Below, piece after piece: positions 63,762-64,000 of a DNA stretch of 64,000 nt; position 1 is the stretch's first letter, and every line of letters begins with the position of its first letter. A model generated the notes under the pieces. The model had not been told where the DNA came from. It searched no databases and worked only from the letters and a program-made list of their open reading frames with translations. The position numbers and the translations under genes are program-made. The stretch is from contig NC_030991.1 in the NCBI RefSeq assembly GCF_000149955.1, positions 1,291,419-1,355,418 of the forward strand, written 5' to 3'. The DNA comes from Fusarium oxysporum f. sp. lycopersici 4287. Lineage: Eukaryota > Ascomycota > Sordariomycetes > Hypocreales > Nectriaceae.

Positions 63762-64000
63762 AACCGCACTTATCAAGGTGTTATATAAGAAATCTTCGGC
63801 CAGTCCTACAGCCATAAATCAAGTGCACAGCAAATAATTTATTTTACTACAATTTGTAGAGGGGAGACTTGATTTTTGATAGGAGCTAGGTTTGAATTTC
63901 TCATTAGTACTTGGTTACATGTTCAGGCAAGGCAACACTTTATAGCAGGGCGTTAAGTTCTTGCTCCGGTTTATCAGCACCTGTCCCAATAAATATAAAA
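63762..64000. other. 3' flank, nothing recognised
   Basis: This is the downstream region of the small Cys-rich gene, up to the window edge. Confidence 0.5.

Noticed and set aside
1..64000. tRNA or rRNA genes and CRISPR arrays
   Set aside because: No cloverleaf with a GTTCRANNC arm, no rRNA-like stretch and no regularly spaced direct repeats were seen.

Overview
The window looks like an accessory, transposon-rich region of a filamentous ascomycete, probably of the Aspergillus/Penicillium type. The reasons are short (40-100 nt) GT-AG introns with CTRAC-like branch sites, a typical fungal gene set (ABCG half-transporter, bZIP and bHLH regulators, F-box protein, TMT1-like methyltransferase, sterol-glucosyltransferase-like enzyme) and a transposon set common in Eurotiales (Helitron, Fot1/pogo, hAT, piggyBac, Tad1-like LINE). 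The species cannot be told from the sequence. Nearly all transposase genes carry stops or frameshifts, several of the CAA/CGA to TAA/TGA kind expected from C-to-T (RIP-like) decay.

Layout. 1-3.9 kb: a decayed Helitron running off the left edge. 4.4-5.9 kb: an intact Nudix plus eIF2B-like gene. 5.9-8.0 kb: AT-rich, no convincing gene. 8.05-12.9 kb: a hAT element (transposase on -) with a Fot1-like element nested in its transposase gene; a 584-bp run of N hides the left end of the insertion. 13.3-14.0 kb: a small three-exon membrane RING-H2 gene. 14.55-16.7 kb: an intron-bearing pogo-type element that ends about 50 bp before a bZIP gene. 18.8-19.8 kb: a bHLH gene, preceded by a piggyBac-type MITE. 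20.4-23.2 kb: a LINE fragment joined to a truncated host gene. 24.1-25.5 kb: a second bHLH gene that lacks a visible helix 2. 25.7-27.6 kb: a Fot1 element with perfect 42-bp ends. 28.1-30.3 kb: a decayed piggyBac. 31.6-32.1 kb: a second RING-H2 gene with the same exon plan as the first. 34.0-34.4 kb: a four-helix membrane protein. 35.1-35.6 and 42.9-43.3 kb: two related AT-rich MITEs. 36.9-38.2 kb: a zinc alcohol dehydrogenase. 39.4-40.7 kb: an F-box gene. 43.8-45.4 kb: LINE gag debris.

The right third, 45.6-60.1 kb, is richer in ordinary genes: a CoA-binding-domain pseudogene divergent from a TMT1-like methyltransferase, a His-rich small protein, a UDP-sugar:sterol glucosyltransferase-like gene, an ABCG half-transporter with one frameshift, a CoA-disulfide-reductase/rhodanese fusion, and a DUF1275 membrane gene without a visible start. 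The end (60.2-63.1 kb) holds a pogo fragment and a complete but dead piggyBac, followed by a tiny Cys-rich gene with an in-frame intron.

The genes do not form an obvious metabolic cluster. The most striking patterns are: (1) four Fot1/pogo-type elements whose ends share one scaffold, while a roughly 10-bp motif, repeated twice within each end, differs from element to element; (2) two membrane-anchored RING-H2 genes with matching intron phases and a 175-nt last exon in both; (3) three transcription-factor genes within 9 kb of transposon-laden DNA; (4) a duplicated 180-220 bp segment carrying two 17-bp palindromes.
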